From: Firmicutes bacterium UBA1191
Lineage (GTDB): Bacteria; Bacillota; Clostridia; Peptostreptococcales; Anaerovoracaceae
Reading direction: 5' to 3'
DNA length: 42,851 nt
Assembly (NCBI GenBank): GCA_002310095.1
Contig: DBYH01000006.1
Span: 1 to 42,851 of the forward strand
The notes under the pieces are model-generated. The model was given only the letters and a program-made list of their open reading frames with translations, had not been told where the DNA came from and made no database searches. This document shows positions 32,464 to 41,361 of this stretch, piece after piece. Each line of letters begins with the position of its first letter. Within the stretch, counting starts at the first letter, position 1. The position numbers were made by a program, and so were the translations under genes.

Positions 32464-33885
32464 ATGGGTGCTATTGATAGCGCAGTATTAGCGGTAAGCG
32501 ACATCCTGTACAAGCCATATATTGTTCCGTTGATCCTCATCGGCGGAGCCATCTATCTGACTGTCAGATGCGGATTTCTGCAGTTTGGAATGTTCAAGGA
32601 GGCCTGCAAGGTAATTACCGAGAAGCCTCATGAAGGCGGAATATCATCTTTCGGAGCATTGATGGTATCCACTGCGTCAAGAGTAGGCACGGGTAACATC
32701 ATCGGCGTTTCCACGGCCATCGTCTGCGGAGGTCCGGGCGCCATCTTCTGGATGTGGGTTACCGCGTTCTTCGGCGGCGCGTCGGCGTTCGTTGAGTCGA
32801 CGTTGGCTCAGATCTACAAGAAACACGACGGGGAAGGCGGTTCAATGGGCGGACCTGCATACTACATGAGAGATGCACTAGGCCAGAAATGGCTCGGCGT
32901 CATCTTCTCCATCCTGATCATATTCACATACATGGTAGGATACAACATGCTGGCCGCTTACAATCTGCAGTCCACATTCGCGGCGTTCAGTTTCTACGGC
33001 AGCGGAACTCCGTACATCATCGGCATAATTCTCTGCGTACTCTTTGGAGTCATCGTTCTCGGCGGCGCCAAGAGACTGATCAACGTAACCGAGATCCTGG
33101 TTCCGGTAATGGGCGTTATGTACGTAATCGTCGCGATCATCGTCCTGATCATCAACATCCCTAACCTGGGTCACATGTTCGGAATGATCTTCTCAAGCGC
33201 ATTCGACTTCGAGGCGATCTTCGGCGGATTCGCGGGATCGTGCATCATGTACGGTGTAAAGAGAGGCCTGTACTCCAATGAAGCTGGTATGGGTTCTGCT
33301 CCAAACGCTGCGGCGAGAGCGGACGTTTCACACCCGGCCAAGCAGGGACTCGTACAGATGCTTTCAGTATTCATCGACACGCTGCTGATCTGTACAGCTA
33401 CGGCCTTCATGTGCCTGTCAACAAAGGTAGATGCTGCTGCATATAACCTGGCTGACGGACCTAACGCTGCAGGATACGTTCAGGATTCACTGGCGTCAGT
33501 ATTCGGAGGATTCGGACCTGCGTTCATCGCCATCGCCATGTGCTTCTTCGCGTTCACTACCCTGATCGGTAACTATTCATACTGCGAAGGATGTTATGAA
33601 TTCATAATCGGAAGAGAAGGAACCAAGACAGAGCTGCTCGTCATGCGTGTAATCGCATCACTTCTGATCTTTGTAGGCTCCATCGCATCGGCCGGTCTCG
33701 TATGGGATATCGCGGACATGATGCAGGGACTCATGGTCATCACAAACGTTCCGACGATACTCATTCTGGGAGGCATCGCCTTCAAGTGTCTTGACGACTA
33801 CAAGAGACAGAAGGCCGAAGGTCACAACCCGATCTTCAAGGCCGCGAACATCGGTCTCAAGCAGAAGACGGACTTCTGGAACTAA
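32464..33885 (+). CDS. Sodium:alanine symporter (AGCS family)
   Basis: A 473-residue transporter with about eleven membrane segments. GRVGTGNIIGVSTAI-like sequence (here ASRVGTGNIIGVST, near residue 72), EGGSMGGPAYYM and SNEAGMGSAPNAAA are hallmarks of the alanine or glycine:cation symporter family; the last holds the substrate-contacting asparagine. GGAGG precedes the ATG. The gene lies on the plus strand between two minus-strand halves of the Tad locus and has its own promoter and terminator, so it is an independent unit. It may have been inserted into an older continuous pilus cluster. Confidence 0.93.
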   Translation: MGAIDSAVLAVSDILYKPYIVPLILIGGAIYLTVRCGFLQFGMFKEACKVITEKPHEGGISSFGALMVSTASRVGTGNIIGVSTAIVCGGPGAIFWMWVTAFFGGASAFVESTLAQIYKKHDGEGGSMGGPAYYMRDALGQKWLGVIFSILIIFTYMVGYNMLAAYNLQSTFAAFSFYGSGTPYIIGIILCVLFGVIVLGGAKRLINVTEILVPVMGVMYVIVAIIVLIINIPNLGHMFGMIFSSAFDFEAIFGGFAGSCIMYGVKRGLYSNEAGMGSAPNAAARADVSHPAKQGLVQMLSVFIDTLLICTATAFMCLSTKVDAAAYNLADGPNAAGYVQDSLASVFGGFGPAFIAIAMCFFAFTTLIGNYSYCEGCYEFIIGREGTKTELLVMRVIASLLIFVGSIASAGLVWDIADMMQGLMVITNVPTILILGGIAFKCLDDYKRQKAEGHNPIFKAANIGLKQKTDFWN

Positions 33886-33913
33886 TATCTGAATTAATAC
33901 AAATTGCAAATCG

Positions 33914-33943
33914 AAAAGGCGGAGCTTCGGTCTCCGCCCTTTT
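33914..33943. terminator. Bidirectional terminator between symporter and TadC
   Basis: Stem GGCGGAG (33918-33924) against CTCCGCC (33932-33938), with AAAA before and TTTT after, working for both converging genes. Confidence 0.88.
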
Positions 33944-33944
33944 G

Positions 33945-34964
33945 TTACAATTCCAGCAGGGCAGGGCTCACCGTAACGACGACGAGGACGAGAAGGAAAA
34001 CCGTAAGGGGCATTGTCAGTTTCGTCTCGGCCAGCCGTCCGCGCTCCTCGCTGTTCCGCTTCCGGGACAGCCAGAGCGCCTCGCTCTCGGATTGGAGTTT
34101 CTCGGTAAGCTCCACGCCCTTGCTGATATTGTCACTGATAATATTGCTGATACGCATCAGCTCTCTCGAGCCTTCTCCGGAGTTTTCACTGCTCCGGGCG
34201 AAGGCTCTGAATTCTTTTTCAAGAGATCCGTTCGTTTCTTTTATTCTGCCGTAGATTCCGTTGAGGCGTTCGTAGAAATAGTCGCCCCTGAGTGATTCGG
34301 AATCCCGGCTCTCTTCGACTATGCGCTCAAAAGCCGAACTCAGCACCAGTCCCGCACCGAGCAGAAGCACAAGTCTGTTAACGAATTCGGGCAGCTGCCG
34401 CCTAACCGAATCCATCTGTGCCCGCCGCGCTTTCTCGAGAGGGTCCAGTCTCCTCATGTATATGAACACTGTGAGCATCATCATTGCAAAAGCAATAACG
34501 GCCGTGTTTGTCCGCCTGTGCGCTGACCATTTGATTGTCTCGCCTGTCCTCAGGCGTCCGGGCAGTGATACCCGACGCGCGCTCCTGTCATCGTTCAGTG
34601 AACTGATGACGCCACGCATCTCGTAGGCGAGCAGTTCCTCTTCAGACATTGCGCCCGTTTCGGACTGATCCGTTTCACCGTCCGCGCTGCCTGCCGCGCT
34701 CTCCCTGGAGTAAGGGTAGAGGGACAGGTCGTACTCTTTCGTAACCGTGCCGTCTTCTGTTTTTATGTCTGCCTTTAGGGTGATGCGGCCCGGGCTGCTT
34801 CCTTCATCGGGGCGGACAAGATACGGGCTGCTTACGCCGCCCATCAGTCGGAGTGTCGAAAAATCGAAGCCCACAAAGAGGTCGAAGAGCAAAAGCAGCA
34901 GACCGGCGGCCACGACGATCATTATTCTTTTTATGGCTTTTCTGTTGAGTGCGGCCTCATCCAT
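33945..34964 (-). CDS. tadC: TadC-like pilus assembly membrane protein
   Basis: A 339-residue inner-membrane protein. An N-terminal helix (about 12-28), a charged region, then a second helix near 150 and a C-terminal helix frame a T2SF-type core: RRQLPEFVNRLVLLLGAGLVLSSAFE (about 185-210) and a GVELTEKLQSES segment typical of GspF/TadC proteins. It is the third gene of the motor half and starts 6 bases after the TadB-like stop. The ~100-residue insert between the first two helices is longer than in proteobacterial TadC. An exact recurrent word is at 34485-34494, reading A-F-A. Confidence 0.8.
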   Translation of the reverse strand: MDEAALNRKAIKRIMIVVAAGLLLLLFDLFVGFDFSTLRLMGGVSSPYLVRPDEGSSPGRITLKADIKTEDGTVTKEYDLSLYPYSRESAAGSADGETDQSETGAMSEEELLAYEMRGVISSLNDDRSARRVSLPGRLRTGETIKWSAHRRTNTAVIAFAMMMLTVFIYMRRLDPLEKARRAQMDSVRRQLPEFVNRLVLLLGAGLVLSSAFERIVEESRDSESLRGDYFYERLNGIYGRIKETNGSLEKEFRAFARSSENSGEGSRELMRISNIISDNISKGVELTEKLQSESEALWLSRKRNSEERGRLAETKLTMPLTVFLLVLVVVTVSPALLEL

Positions 34965-34970
34965 CTGAAA

Positions 34971-35717
34971 TCAAATCTCCACGCTGGATATCTTCTCCAT
35001 CATCATCACTCCCCACAGGCCCGCGCCCAGGCAGCCTGTCATGATCAGCCGCCCGGGCAAACCTGAATAAAGAGGAACAATATATGACGGTGAAAGAAGG
35101 TTCAGTATGAGCAGCATTGCCACAGGCATGAGCGCAATGAGCCTTCCTTCAAACTTTTTCTGTGCCGTTATGGCTTTTATTTCGCGCTCGATGTTCATTT
35201 TGTCCGTCAGGATGGAAGATGTCCGCGCGATGATCTTCTCAAGGTCCCCGCCCATGTTTCTGCATATGATGTAGACCTGGACGAAGTTGTTTATGTCCTC
35301 GCAGCAGCTTCGCTCGGCGAAGTCCGCCAGGAGTTCTCTGTCGCTCTCGTTGTTCTCGACGATACAGCGCTTCATGTGATTGAGCTCCATCATTATCGGC
35401 TCCGAGGGGCCGTACATTACCGCCAGGCTGTCGGCCGCCTCGATGAGAGCCTCAGGCATCTGCCTCCCGGCCGCGATGGAGGAAGATAGAGAATAGAGCA
35501 TATCCTTGAACTGGACGTTCAGCTTCTGCATTCGCTGACGCGCCCGCCAGGATTCGTAGAGAGGTTTCAGCTTGATCACAAATAATCCGCTCACGGCCGA
35601 GAGTATAATGCTGTGGTAAAAGAGGAAAACGAGACCGGCAGCCGCCAGATAACCGGCGCCGAAGAAAAGGACCCGTTCTCTGTCAGTCATCTCATATTGG
35701 GAGTAGTTCCTTATCAT
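34971..35717 (-). CDS. tadB: TadB-like pilus assembly membrane protein
   Basis: A 248-residue inner-membrane protein with two N-terminal hydrophobic segments (about 18-50) and two at the C-terminus (about 198-240) around a T2SF core. FKDMLYSLSSSIAAGRQMPEALIEA and NMGGDLEKIIARTSSIL are the GspF/TadB signature regions. It begins 26 bases inside the end of TadA, so the pair is tightly coupled. With TadC it forms the membrane platform for pilus assembly driven by TadA. Confidence 0.85.
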   Translation of the reverse strand: MIRNYSQYEMTDRERVLFFGAGYLAAAGLVFLFYHSIILSAVSGLFVIKLKPLYESWRARQRMQKLNVQFKDMLYSLSSSIAAGRQMPEALIEAADSLAVMYGPSEPIMMELNHMKRCIVENNESDRELLADFAERSCCEDINNFVQVYIICRNMGGDLEKIIARTSSILTDKMNIEREIKAITAQKKFEGRLIALMPVAMLLILNLLSPSYIVPLYSGLPGRLIMTGCLGAGLWGVMMMEKISSVEI

Positions 35718-36906
35718 CTATGTCTCCGATCTCAAGCTTCTCTCTGTGAATGAGCCTGTTTCCGGTCATGCCGCAGTCCGCCCTGTAAAGGCAATTTGTC
35801 CTGATCTGTCCGTCCAGGACTTCGTCGAGCTCAGATATCTCAACGACTCTGCGGCTGCCGTCCCTCATTCGGCTCATGTGTATCATGATGTCGATCCCTT
35901 CGCTTATCTGCGCCCTTATGGCTTCAACGGGGAAGTCCACGGCCTGCATGAACATGGCTTCCAGCCTCTTGAGCATGCCCGGTATGCTGTTTGCGTGCCC
36001 GGTACTGAGTGATCCGGAATGGCCCGTATTCATGGCGTTTATCATGTCGAAGACTTCGCCGCCTCTGACTTCCCCGACGATTATCCGGTCAGGTCTCATT
36101 CTGAGACTGGCTCTGACCAGATGAGTCATGTCTACACGGCCGCGGCCTGAGGTGTTGGGACTGCGGCATTCCATGCGAACGATGTTGCTGATCTGATCGA
36201 TCTGCAGCTCGGCAGAGTCCTCGATTACGATTACGCGCTCACCGGAAGGAATCAGTTGGGCGAGCACATTGAGCATGGTTGTTTTGCCGCTGGAGGTTCC
36301 GCCTGAGACGAAACAGTTGTAGCCGCAGCGCACCAGGACGTCCAGCACCTTCGCGCCTTCGAGGGTGATGGTCCCGTTCCTGATGAAGTCGCCCATCGTC
36401 ATGACTCTCTCAGGAAATTTTCTGATGGTAAGAATAGGTCCGTTCAGTGCGATGTTTCCGTAAACGGCGTTGACTCTGGATCCGTCGCTTAGCCGCGCGT
36501 CAACTATGGGGTTAAGCTCATTGATCTCCCGGTGGACTCTGCCGGCGATTCTTCTGATCAGTTCCTGCAGATCCTCACGGGAGTCGAAGGTAAGGGGAAC
36601 TTGCGTTATTACACCTTCACGCTCGACGAAAATACTGTCGGGGCCGTTCACCATGATCTCCGAAATGGACCTGTCATCTATGAAAGGCTGGAGGATGTCC
36701 ATCTCGCACCTCAGTGAGAGGAAGAGCCTCTCGATGAGGGCGGTGTTGTCCCTGAAGCTGCAGGAAGAGGACCGCTCCTGTGAAAACACGTAATCTTCGA
36801 TGATACCGAGGGCCCTGTCATCAGTCATTTCCTCCACGGATTCAGTGAGTAGGAGCCTGATATCGCGAATATACTGTTTCACGTCTGCCTTTGCATAAAA
36901 TGACAT
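35692..36906 (-). CDS. tadA: Pilus assembly ATPase TadA/CpaF
   Basis: A secretion ATPase of 404 residues that powers Flp pilus assembly. ISEIMVNGPDSIFVER (about residue 85) is the family N-terminal region. Walker A is SGGTSSGKTTM (about residue 215), the Asp box is VIEDSAEL, Walker B is MRPDRIIVGEVRGGE, and the histidine box is STGHANS. First gene of the motor half, with a promoter 29-57 bases upstream. The neighbours lack TadZ/CpaE, CpaB and a prepilin peptidase, which must be encoded elsewhere or be absent. Its codons 3-8 (F-Y-A-K-A-D) hold an exact recurrent word at 36886-36895. Confidence 0.93.
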   Translation of the reverse strand: MSFYAKADVKQYIRDIRLLLTESVEEMTDDRALGIIEDYVFSQERSSSCSFRDNTALIERLFLSLRCEMDILQPFIDDRSISEIMVNGPDSIFVEREGVITQVPLTFDSREDLQELIRRIAGRVHREINELNPIVDARLSDGSRVNAVYGNIALNGPILTIRKFPERVMTMGDFIRNGTITLEGAKVLDVLVRCGYNCFVSGGTSSGKTTMLNVLAQLIPSGERVIVIEDSAELQIDQISNIVRMECRSPNTSGRGRVDMTHLVRASLRMRPDRIIVGEVRGGEVFDMINAMNTGHSGSLSTGHANSIPGMLKRLEAMFMQAVDFPVEAIRAQISEGIDIMIHMSRMRDGSRRVVEISELDEVLDGQIRTNCLYRADCGMTGNRLIHREKLEIGDIDDKELLPI

Positions 36907-36934
36907 CTATACCATATATTTCCTTTCGTGAATC

Positions 36935-36963
36935 ATAATACCACAGATTCCAAAATATAGCAA
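36935..36963 (-). promoter_or_regulatory. Promoter of the TadABC operon
   Basis: On the minus strand, TTGCTA (36963-36958) and TATTAT (36940-36935) with a 17-base spacer, upstream of an AAAGGAA site. Confidence 0.68.
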
Positions 36964-37129
36964 TAACAAAATAGCATATAATCTTGCTGAGTTTGGAAAG
37001 GGGATAACAGACAAAGTTGCGGCTGCTTTTGCATAATTCATCAAAAGTGTGTTGTTTTTACATTTTTATGTTACAATTACGCTGTACGTTTTTGTGCAAT
37101 AATATTTCTGTATTTTATGAGGTGACAAA

Positions 37130-38854
37130 ATGAGTCAACAGCAGCCGCAGCTGCAGGGTGTCGCCGGACTGAAAAAGCATGACATCAAGGTTTCCGGAAT
37201 CGTGTTCATGCTCTACTGTCTGGTAGCGGCCGGAGCTTTCGGTATCGAGGAGATGATACCTGAGGCCGGACCGGGAATGACCATCCTGCTTTTGTGCGTA
37301 TTTCCATTTATATGGGCGTATCCTATCAGCTCGCTGGTAGCGGAATGCTCGTCTGTAATGCCGTCAGAAGGCGGTGTGTACGTCTGGGTCAAAGAGGCCT
37401 TCGGCGAGTTCTGGGGATTCCAGACCGGTTGGTGGGCCACGGTTTCAACATACATTACGAACGGCGTTTACGTCGCTCTCGTGTCGGGCTATGTCAGCCA
37501 GATGATGCCTATGTCCTACGCTGGATCTCTGGCGCTGAAGATTGGCATGATTGCCATCTTCACAATAGTTAATCTGTTAGGTCTGAGAGAGGTAGGAACG
37601 GTCAGTACGGTTCTGTCGCTCCTGATCGTTGCGGCGTTCCTTCTGGTTGCCATCGTCGGCTTCCTCAATTGGAACACCAATCCGGTTGAACCGTTCATGC
37701 CTGAGGACTACACTTTGATTGACGGTCTCGGCGGCGGTATCTGCATCTGCATCTGGATGTACTGCGGATACGAATGCATCTCCAACATGGCCGGCGAGGT
37801 CAAGAACCCGCAGGTTATTCCTAAGGGACTTAAGATCGCAATGCCGCTGGTAGCGCTGACATACGTTCTGCCTACACTCGGCGGACTTGCTACTCTTCCT
37901 GAGGGATCCTGGGAGATGTGGTCAACTGAAGGCGGATTCTCCGGCGACCACGTTGGATACGCTACAGTTCTTACAGCCAACCTGGGACAGGCATGGGGAT
38001 ATGTATTCCTGGTAATCGCCATCATTTCACAGTGCGCCATCTTCAATACTTATCTGGCATCAGGCTCCAGAGGATTCTTCGTTCTGGCGGACGACCACCT
38101 CTGCCCGCAGTTCCTGGTAAAGGTAAGCAGAAACAGAGGCGTACCGTATGTTGGTATACTTTCGCTGGCAGTCGTAACATTCATTCTTTCGTTCAATGAC
38201 TTTACGACGCTGGTATCCATGGAAGTAGTATTCATGCTGGCGCTGTACATCATTCTGCCGATTTCGGTAATAAAGCTTCGTAAGAAGCTGCCGGTCGAGG
38301 AGAGAAGAAAGAGGAATCTCTACATCATCCCTGGCGGCGACAAGGCACTGATCTTCTACTGCGGATTCCCGATCGTCATCGCGATCATCGCGCTGCTGAT
38401 CAACGGAACAGATTATCTGACCACCGGCCTGATGGCTCTTTGCTCGGGCCCGATCGCTTACATCATTTTCCGTAAGGTCTGCGGCGGACTGTCCGTTAAT
38501 GATCCTGAAGGAAATCCTGTTAATGGATTCGGCATTCCGAAGGGCGACACCGTCAGAATCGGCGTATTTTCTCTTTGCGCAGGCGCCATGGCCTTCTTCG
38601 GTCAGTTCTGGCTCAGATGGTACGAAATCAGCTGGGGAGAATGGGAACCGGACGACTATGATGTGTTCTGCAATGTTATTCCGCAGGTTCAGACAGGACT
38701 TGCCATCGGCGGCGCAATCCTGATTGTGTTCGGTCTGATTATGTTCTTCGTCGGCAAGAAGAAGGATCCACCGCTTCCTGACCACGAGCTGGACGTAGAA
38801 GCCACACTCAACAAGTATCTGATGGAAGAAAAGACCGAGACATTCTTCGATTAA
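37130..38854 (+). CDS. APC-superfamily amino acid permease
   Basis: A 574-residue transporter with about 12-14 membrane segments. The first conserved segment GAFGIEEMIPEAGPG (about residue 36) and PSEGGVYVWVKEAFGEFWGFQTGWW are typical of the amino acid-polyamine-organocation superfamily, in the branch of glutamate/GABA or arginine/agmatine exchangers. The last 60 residues are hydrophilic after a final helix. Substrate cannot be fixed from sequence alone. GAGGTG lies 6 bases before the ATG. A TACAAT box at 37072-37077 may be the -10 site, though no good -35 was seen. An exact recurrent word lies upstream (37024-37033). A strong terminator follows. Confidence 0.9.
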   Translation: MSQQQPQLQGVAGLKKHDIKVSGIVFMLYCLVAAGAFGIEEMIPEAGPGMTILLLCVFPFIWAYPISSLVAECSSVMPSEGGVYVWVKEAFGEFWGFQTGWWATVSTYITNGVYVALVSGYVSQMMPMSYAGSLALKIGMIAIFTIVNLLGLREVGTVSTVLSLLIVAAFLLVAIVGFLNWNTNPVEPFMPEDYTLIDGLGGGICICIWMYCGYECISNMAGEVKNPQVIPKGLKIAMPLVALTYVLPTLGGLATLPEGSWEMWSTEGGFSGDHVGYATVLTANLGQAWGYVFLVIAIISQCAIFNTYLASGSRGFFVLADDHLCPQFLVKVSRNRGVPYVGILSLAVVTFILSFNDFTTLVSMEVVFMLALYIILPISVIKLRKKLPVEERRKRNLYIIPGGDKALIFYCGFPIVIAIIALLINGTDYLTTGLMALCSGPIAYIIFRKVCGGLSVNDPEGNPVNGFGIPKGDTVRIGVFSLCAGAMAFFGQFWLRWYEISWGEWEPDDYDVFCNVIPQVQTGLAIGGAILIVFGLIMFFVGKKKDPPLPDHELDVEATLNKYLMEEKTETFFD

Positions 38855-38880
38855 TACGATAGTTACAATGATTACTACAA

Positions 38881-38907
38881 GACACCGCTTTGCGCGGTGT
38901 CTTTTTT
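38881..38907 (+). terminator. Terminator after the APC permease
   Basis: Perfect stem GACACCGC/GCGGTGTC (8 bp, loop TTTGC), then six T (38902-38907). Confidence 0.93.
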
Positions 38908-38916
38908 GGCCCATTA

Positions 38917-38945
38917 TTGACAAATAATTACAAAGTTGGTAATAT
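38917..38945 (+). promoter_or_regulatory. Strong promoter before the structured leader
   Basis: A consensus TTGACA (38917-38922) and TAATAT (38940-38945) with a 17-base spacer, ten bases after the permease terminator. The predicted leader is over 200 bases and contains the repeats at 38968-39119. Confidence 0.8.
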
Positions 38946-38967
38946 ATGAATACTCAATTATTATATA

Positions 38968-39119
38968 TGGGGTACGATTTTTAATTTTCATGGGGTACAG
39001 TTCCCCATGGTTTTTCCAAAATCGTACCCATAATTGGATACGGCAATGCATTGTTTTGGTACATGTTTTGAAGAATTCGTGGGGTATTGTTCCCCATAGA
39101 TTTCCAGAATCGTACCCCA
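38968..39119 (+). repeat. Structured repeat element in the leader of the PD-(D/E)XK-like gene
   Basis: A 152-base element with perfect 12-bp ends: TGGGGTACGATT (38968-38979) and AATCGTACCCCA (39108-39119). Inside are two diverged 40-base units, 38991-39030 and 39080-39119, each starting TGGGGTA, containing GTTCCCCAT, and ending in ATCGTACCC plus A. Each unit can fold by itself (GGGG with CCCC) or with the other end (GGGTAC with GTACCC). No target duplication was seen at its ends. It could be a regulatory RNA structure, a protein-binding array, or the remnant of a small inverted-repeat element. Confidence 0.75.
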
Positions 39120-39161
39120 AAATGAAAAAACGCCGTTTTCAGCGAGGGTATTGGGATTAGA

Positions 39162-39980
39162 ATGAATGAGTTTAAGGAAGCGATAAAACGCGAACAGAGG
39201 CGAATTGAGCGGTTGGTCAAATTGGCTGCCCAAAATGAGGTCGCGAACAAACGGGGCATTCTGCTTTTGGAAAGGCGCGGGAGCAGCACATACTGCTATG
39301 AAAGGAAGGACAAGTCTAAGAAGTATATCGGAAAGGTCGATTCAGATGCTGCGAAAGCATTTGTACGGGATCACTTTCTCACGGAAAAGAACAAACGGCT
39401 TCTTACTGACGAAAAACTGTTAAATAATCTGGCCCACAATTATCAGGACTACAGTTATGACGCAATAATGTCAGCCCTTCCGGCATCATTCAGAAACATA
39501 GCAAATGAGGATTTTAACGACGCCCGTTATGAAGAACTGAAGCGGTGGGCGAGCGAGGATTACACCAGGAATGAAGCTCCGTTTCCGGAGGCGGAGATTT
39601 ATGCGGTGGATGGCAGAAGGGTTCGGTCCAAGGGTGAGTGCCTTCATGCAAATATTCTCATCAACAAAGGAATCCCGTTCCGCTACGACAGCGTAATTAC
39701 CATTGCTGACAGCCATGGTAACACCAAGAGGCTCAGCCCGGATTTCATGATCCAGTGTTACGACAGCTCGCTGGCCATCATAGAACACCTCGGGCGCCTC
39801 TTTGATAAGAGATACGCCCTCGATTTCGGCGAGAAGTGTTACTGGTATCTGCAGGCCGGTTTTATTCTTGGGAAGAACTTCTTCGTAACGAGCGACGACA
39901 TTCACGGAGGGACGGACACACAGGCTATTATGGAAGTTGCAAAGGCAGTCGAGCGTTTGTTTTACAGCGGCCGGCAGTAA
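39162..39980 (+). CDS. Unknown protein with PD-(D/E)XK nuclease-like C-terminal region (paralogue 2)
   Basis: A 272-residue protein sharing its plan with the one at 14554-15420. The N-terminal part is charged and helical (EQRRIERLV), followed by a short beta-rich stretch (STYCYERKDKSKKYIGKVD). The core has RSKGE (E159), GIPFRYD (170-176), LSPDF (D194) and IEHLG (E208). Spacings match the paralogue within a few residues. The ribosome-binding site is weak. It sits behind its own strong promoter and a 210-base repeat-bearing leader, unlike any neighbour, and is richer in A+T than the flanking genes, which suggests acquisition. An exact recurrent word lies near its end (39938-39947). Function is unknown. 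Confidence 0.7.
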   Translation: MNEFKEAIKREQRRIERLVKLAAQNEVANKRGILLLERRGSSTYCYERKDKSKKYIGKVDSDAAKAFVRDHFLTEKNKRLLTDEKLLNNLAHNYQDYSYDAIMSALPASFRNIANEDFNDARYEELKRWASEDYTRNEAPFPEAEIYAVDGRRVRSKGECLHANILINKGIPFRYDSVITIADSHGNTKRLSPDFMIQCYDSSLAIIEHLGRLFDKRYALDFGEKCYWYLQAGFILGKNFFVTSDDIHGGTDTQAIMEVAKAVERLFYSGRQ

Positions 39981-40039
39981 TCGCTGTCTCTTTATTTCGC
40001 GTCCGTTATGTGATAAAGTATATCAACGGAGGAAAACCT

Positions 40040-41329
40040 ATGATACCGCTTTCAACTAAGATGAGACCTTCGAAACTGTCCGACTTCGTCGGGCAGAAGC
40101 ACTTCATGTACGAGGGCTCGCTGTTTTACAACTCGATAATAAACAAGACATTTGAGTCGGCCATTTTCTTCGGACCGAGCGGCACGGGCAAGACGACCCT
40201 GGCACGCATCATCGCCAAGGAACTGGACGGCGATTTCGTTGAGATAAACGCGTCGACTACGGGCACCAAGGAGCTGAAGGAGATACTGAAAAACGCCTCA
40301 GACAGGTTCCACGGACTGCTCCAGGAGACCACGGTCCTCTACGTTGACGAGGTACACAGATGGAACAAACTCCAGCAGGATTCCCTGCTCAAGGCCCTCG
40401 AGGACGGCATCGTCAAATTCATCGGAAGCACTACGGAGAACCCGTACTTTTCCGTCAACAACGCCATAATCTCCAGAGTCAGAAACATCTACGAGTTCAA
40501 ACGCCTGTCGGCGGACGATATTCTGATCATCCTGAAGCGGACACTGGCGGACACGGAGAAAGGCTTCGGCGGACTCGACGTGAGATACGACGAGGACGCT
40601 TTGCGCACGCTGGCGGCCATGGCGGGAGGCGACTGCAGAGTGGCTTTGGACGCACTCGGATTCATCGTGGACAATCTGAGCGAGGGACAGCTTCTCGACA
40701 GAGACATCGTAGCCGAAGCCATGCAAAAGCAGACTACCTTCTACGACAAGGAAGAGGATAAGTACAACCTGCTTTCGGCGCTGCAGAAGTCGGTGCGCGG
40801 TTCGGATCCTGACGCGGCCATTCATTATCTGGCCCGCCTCATCGACGGCGGTGCTGACGAGATGATGATAGGGCGCAGGCTCATGGTCATGGCCAGCGAG
40901 GACATCGGAATGGCTTATCCGAACGCCATCTCGATTGTGACGTCCTGCGTGCAGGCGGCCCAGATGATAGGCTTCCCGGAGGCCCAGATTCCGCTTGCCC
41001 ACGCGACCATTCTCATGGCGTCGTGCCCGAAGTCCAACAGAGCCAACGAGGCGCTGAACGCCGCGCTCTCGGACATCCATTCCAGGAAGATCGACGACGT
41101 TCCGGCCCATCTCATGGATTCCCACTACAGCGGCGCGGCCGATCTGGGAAGGGGACAGGGTTACAAGTATCCGCATTCCTACGGCGGTTATGTGACCCAG
41201 CAGTACCTGCCGGATGATCTTTATAAGGAAGGCGTGCGCTACTATGAGCCGTCGTCAAACGGCAGCGAGGCAGCGTTCAAAAAGTACCTCGAAGAACTGA
41301 GGGAGATCGATAGAAAGAGCAAGAAGTAG
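40040..41329 (+). CDS. rarA: Replication-associated recombination AAA ATPase RarA (MgsA)
   Basis: A clamp-loader-like AAA+ ATPase of 429 residues acting at stalled replication forks. It opens with RPSKLSDFVGQKH; Walker A is FGPSGTGKTTLA (about residues 46-57), Walker B VLYVDEVHRWN (about 98), sensor 1 GSTTENP and sensor 2 GGDCRVALDALG. The C-terminal MgsA-type tetramerisation domain includes MASEDIGMAYPNA and YKYPHSYGG. I chose the ATG at 40040, with GGAGGA 6 bases upstream; the frame continues upstream to 39836 but overlaps the previous gene. An exact recurrent word is at 40722-40731 (M-Q-K-Q). Confidence 0.95.
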   Translation: MIPLSTKMRPSKLSDFVGQKHFMYEGSLFYNSIINKTFESAIFFGPSGTGKTTLARIIAKELDGDFVEINASTTGTKELKEILKNASDRFHGLLQETTVLYVDEVHRWNKLQQDSLLKALEDGIVKFIGSTTENPYFSVNNAIISRVRNIYEFKRLSADDILIILKRTLADTEKGFGGLDVRYDEDALRTLAAMAGGDCRVALDALGFIVDNLSEGQLLDRDIVAEAMQKQTTFYDKEEDKYNLLSALQKSVRGSDPDAAIHYLARLIDGGADEMMIGRRLMVMASEDIGMAYPNAISIVTSCVQAAQMIGFPEAQIPLAHATILMASCPKSNRANEALNAALSDIHSRKIDDVPAHLMDSHYSGAADLGRGQGYKYPHSYGGYVTQQYLPDDLYKEGVRYYEPSSNGSEAAFKKYLEELREIDRKSKK

Positions 41330-41361
41330 AACCGATACAATCACAACAGGTGACAGCGGAT

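Noticed and set aside
38968..39119. CRISPR array
   Set aside because: Only two diverged 40-base units, no regular spacers and no cas genes.
39836..40039. Upstream extension of RarA
   Set aside because: It overlaps the previous gene, while the ATG at 40040 has a strong ribosome-binding site and the family start.
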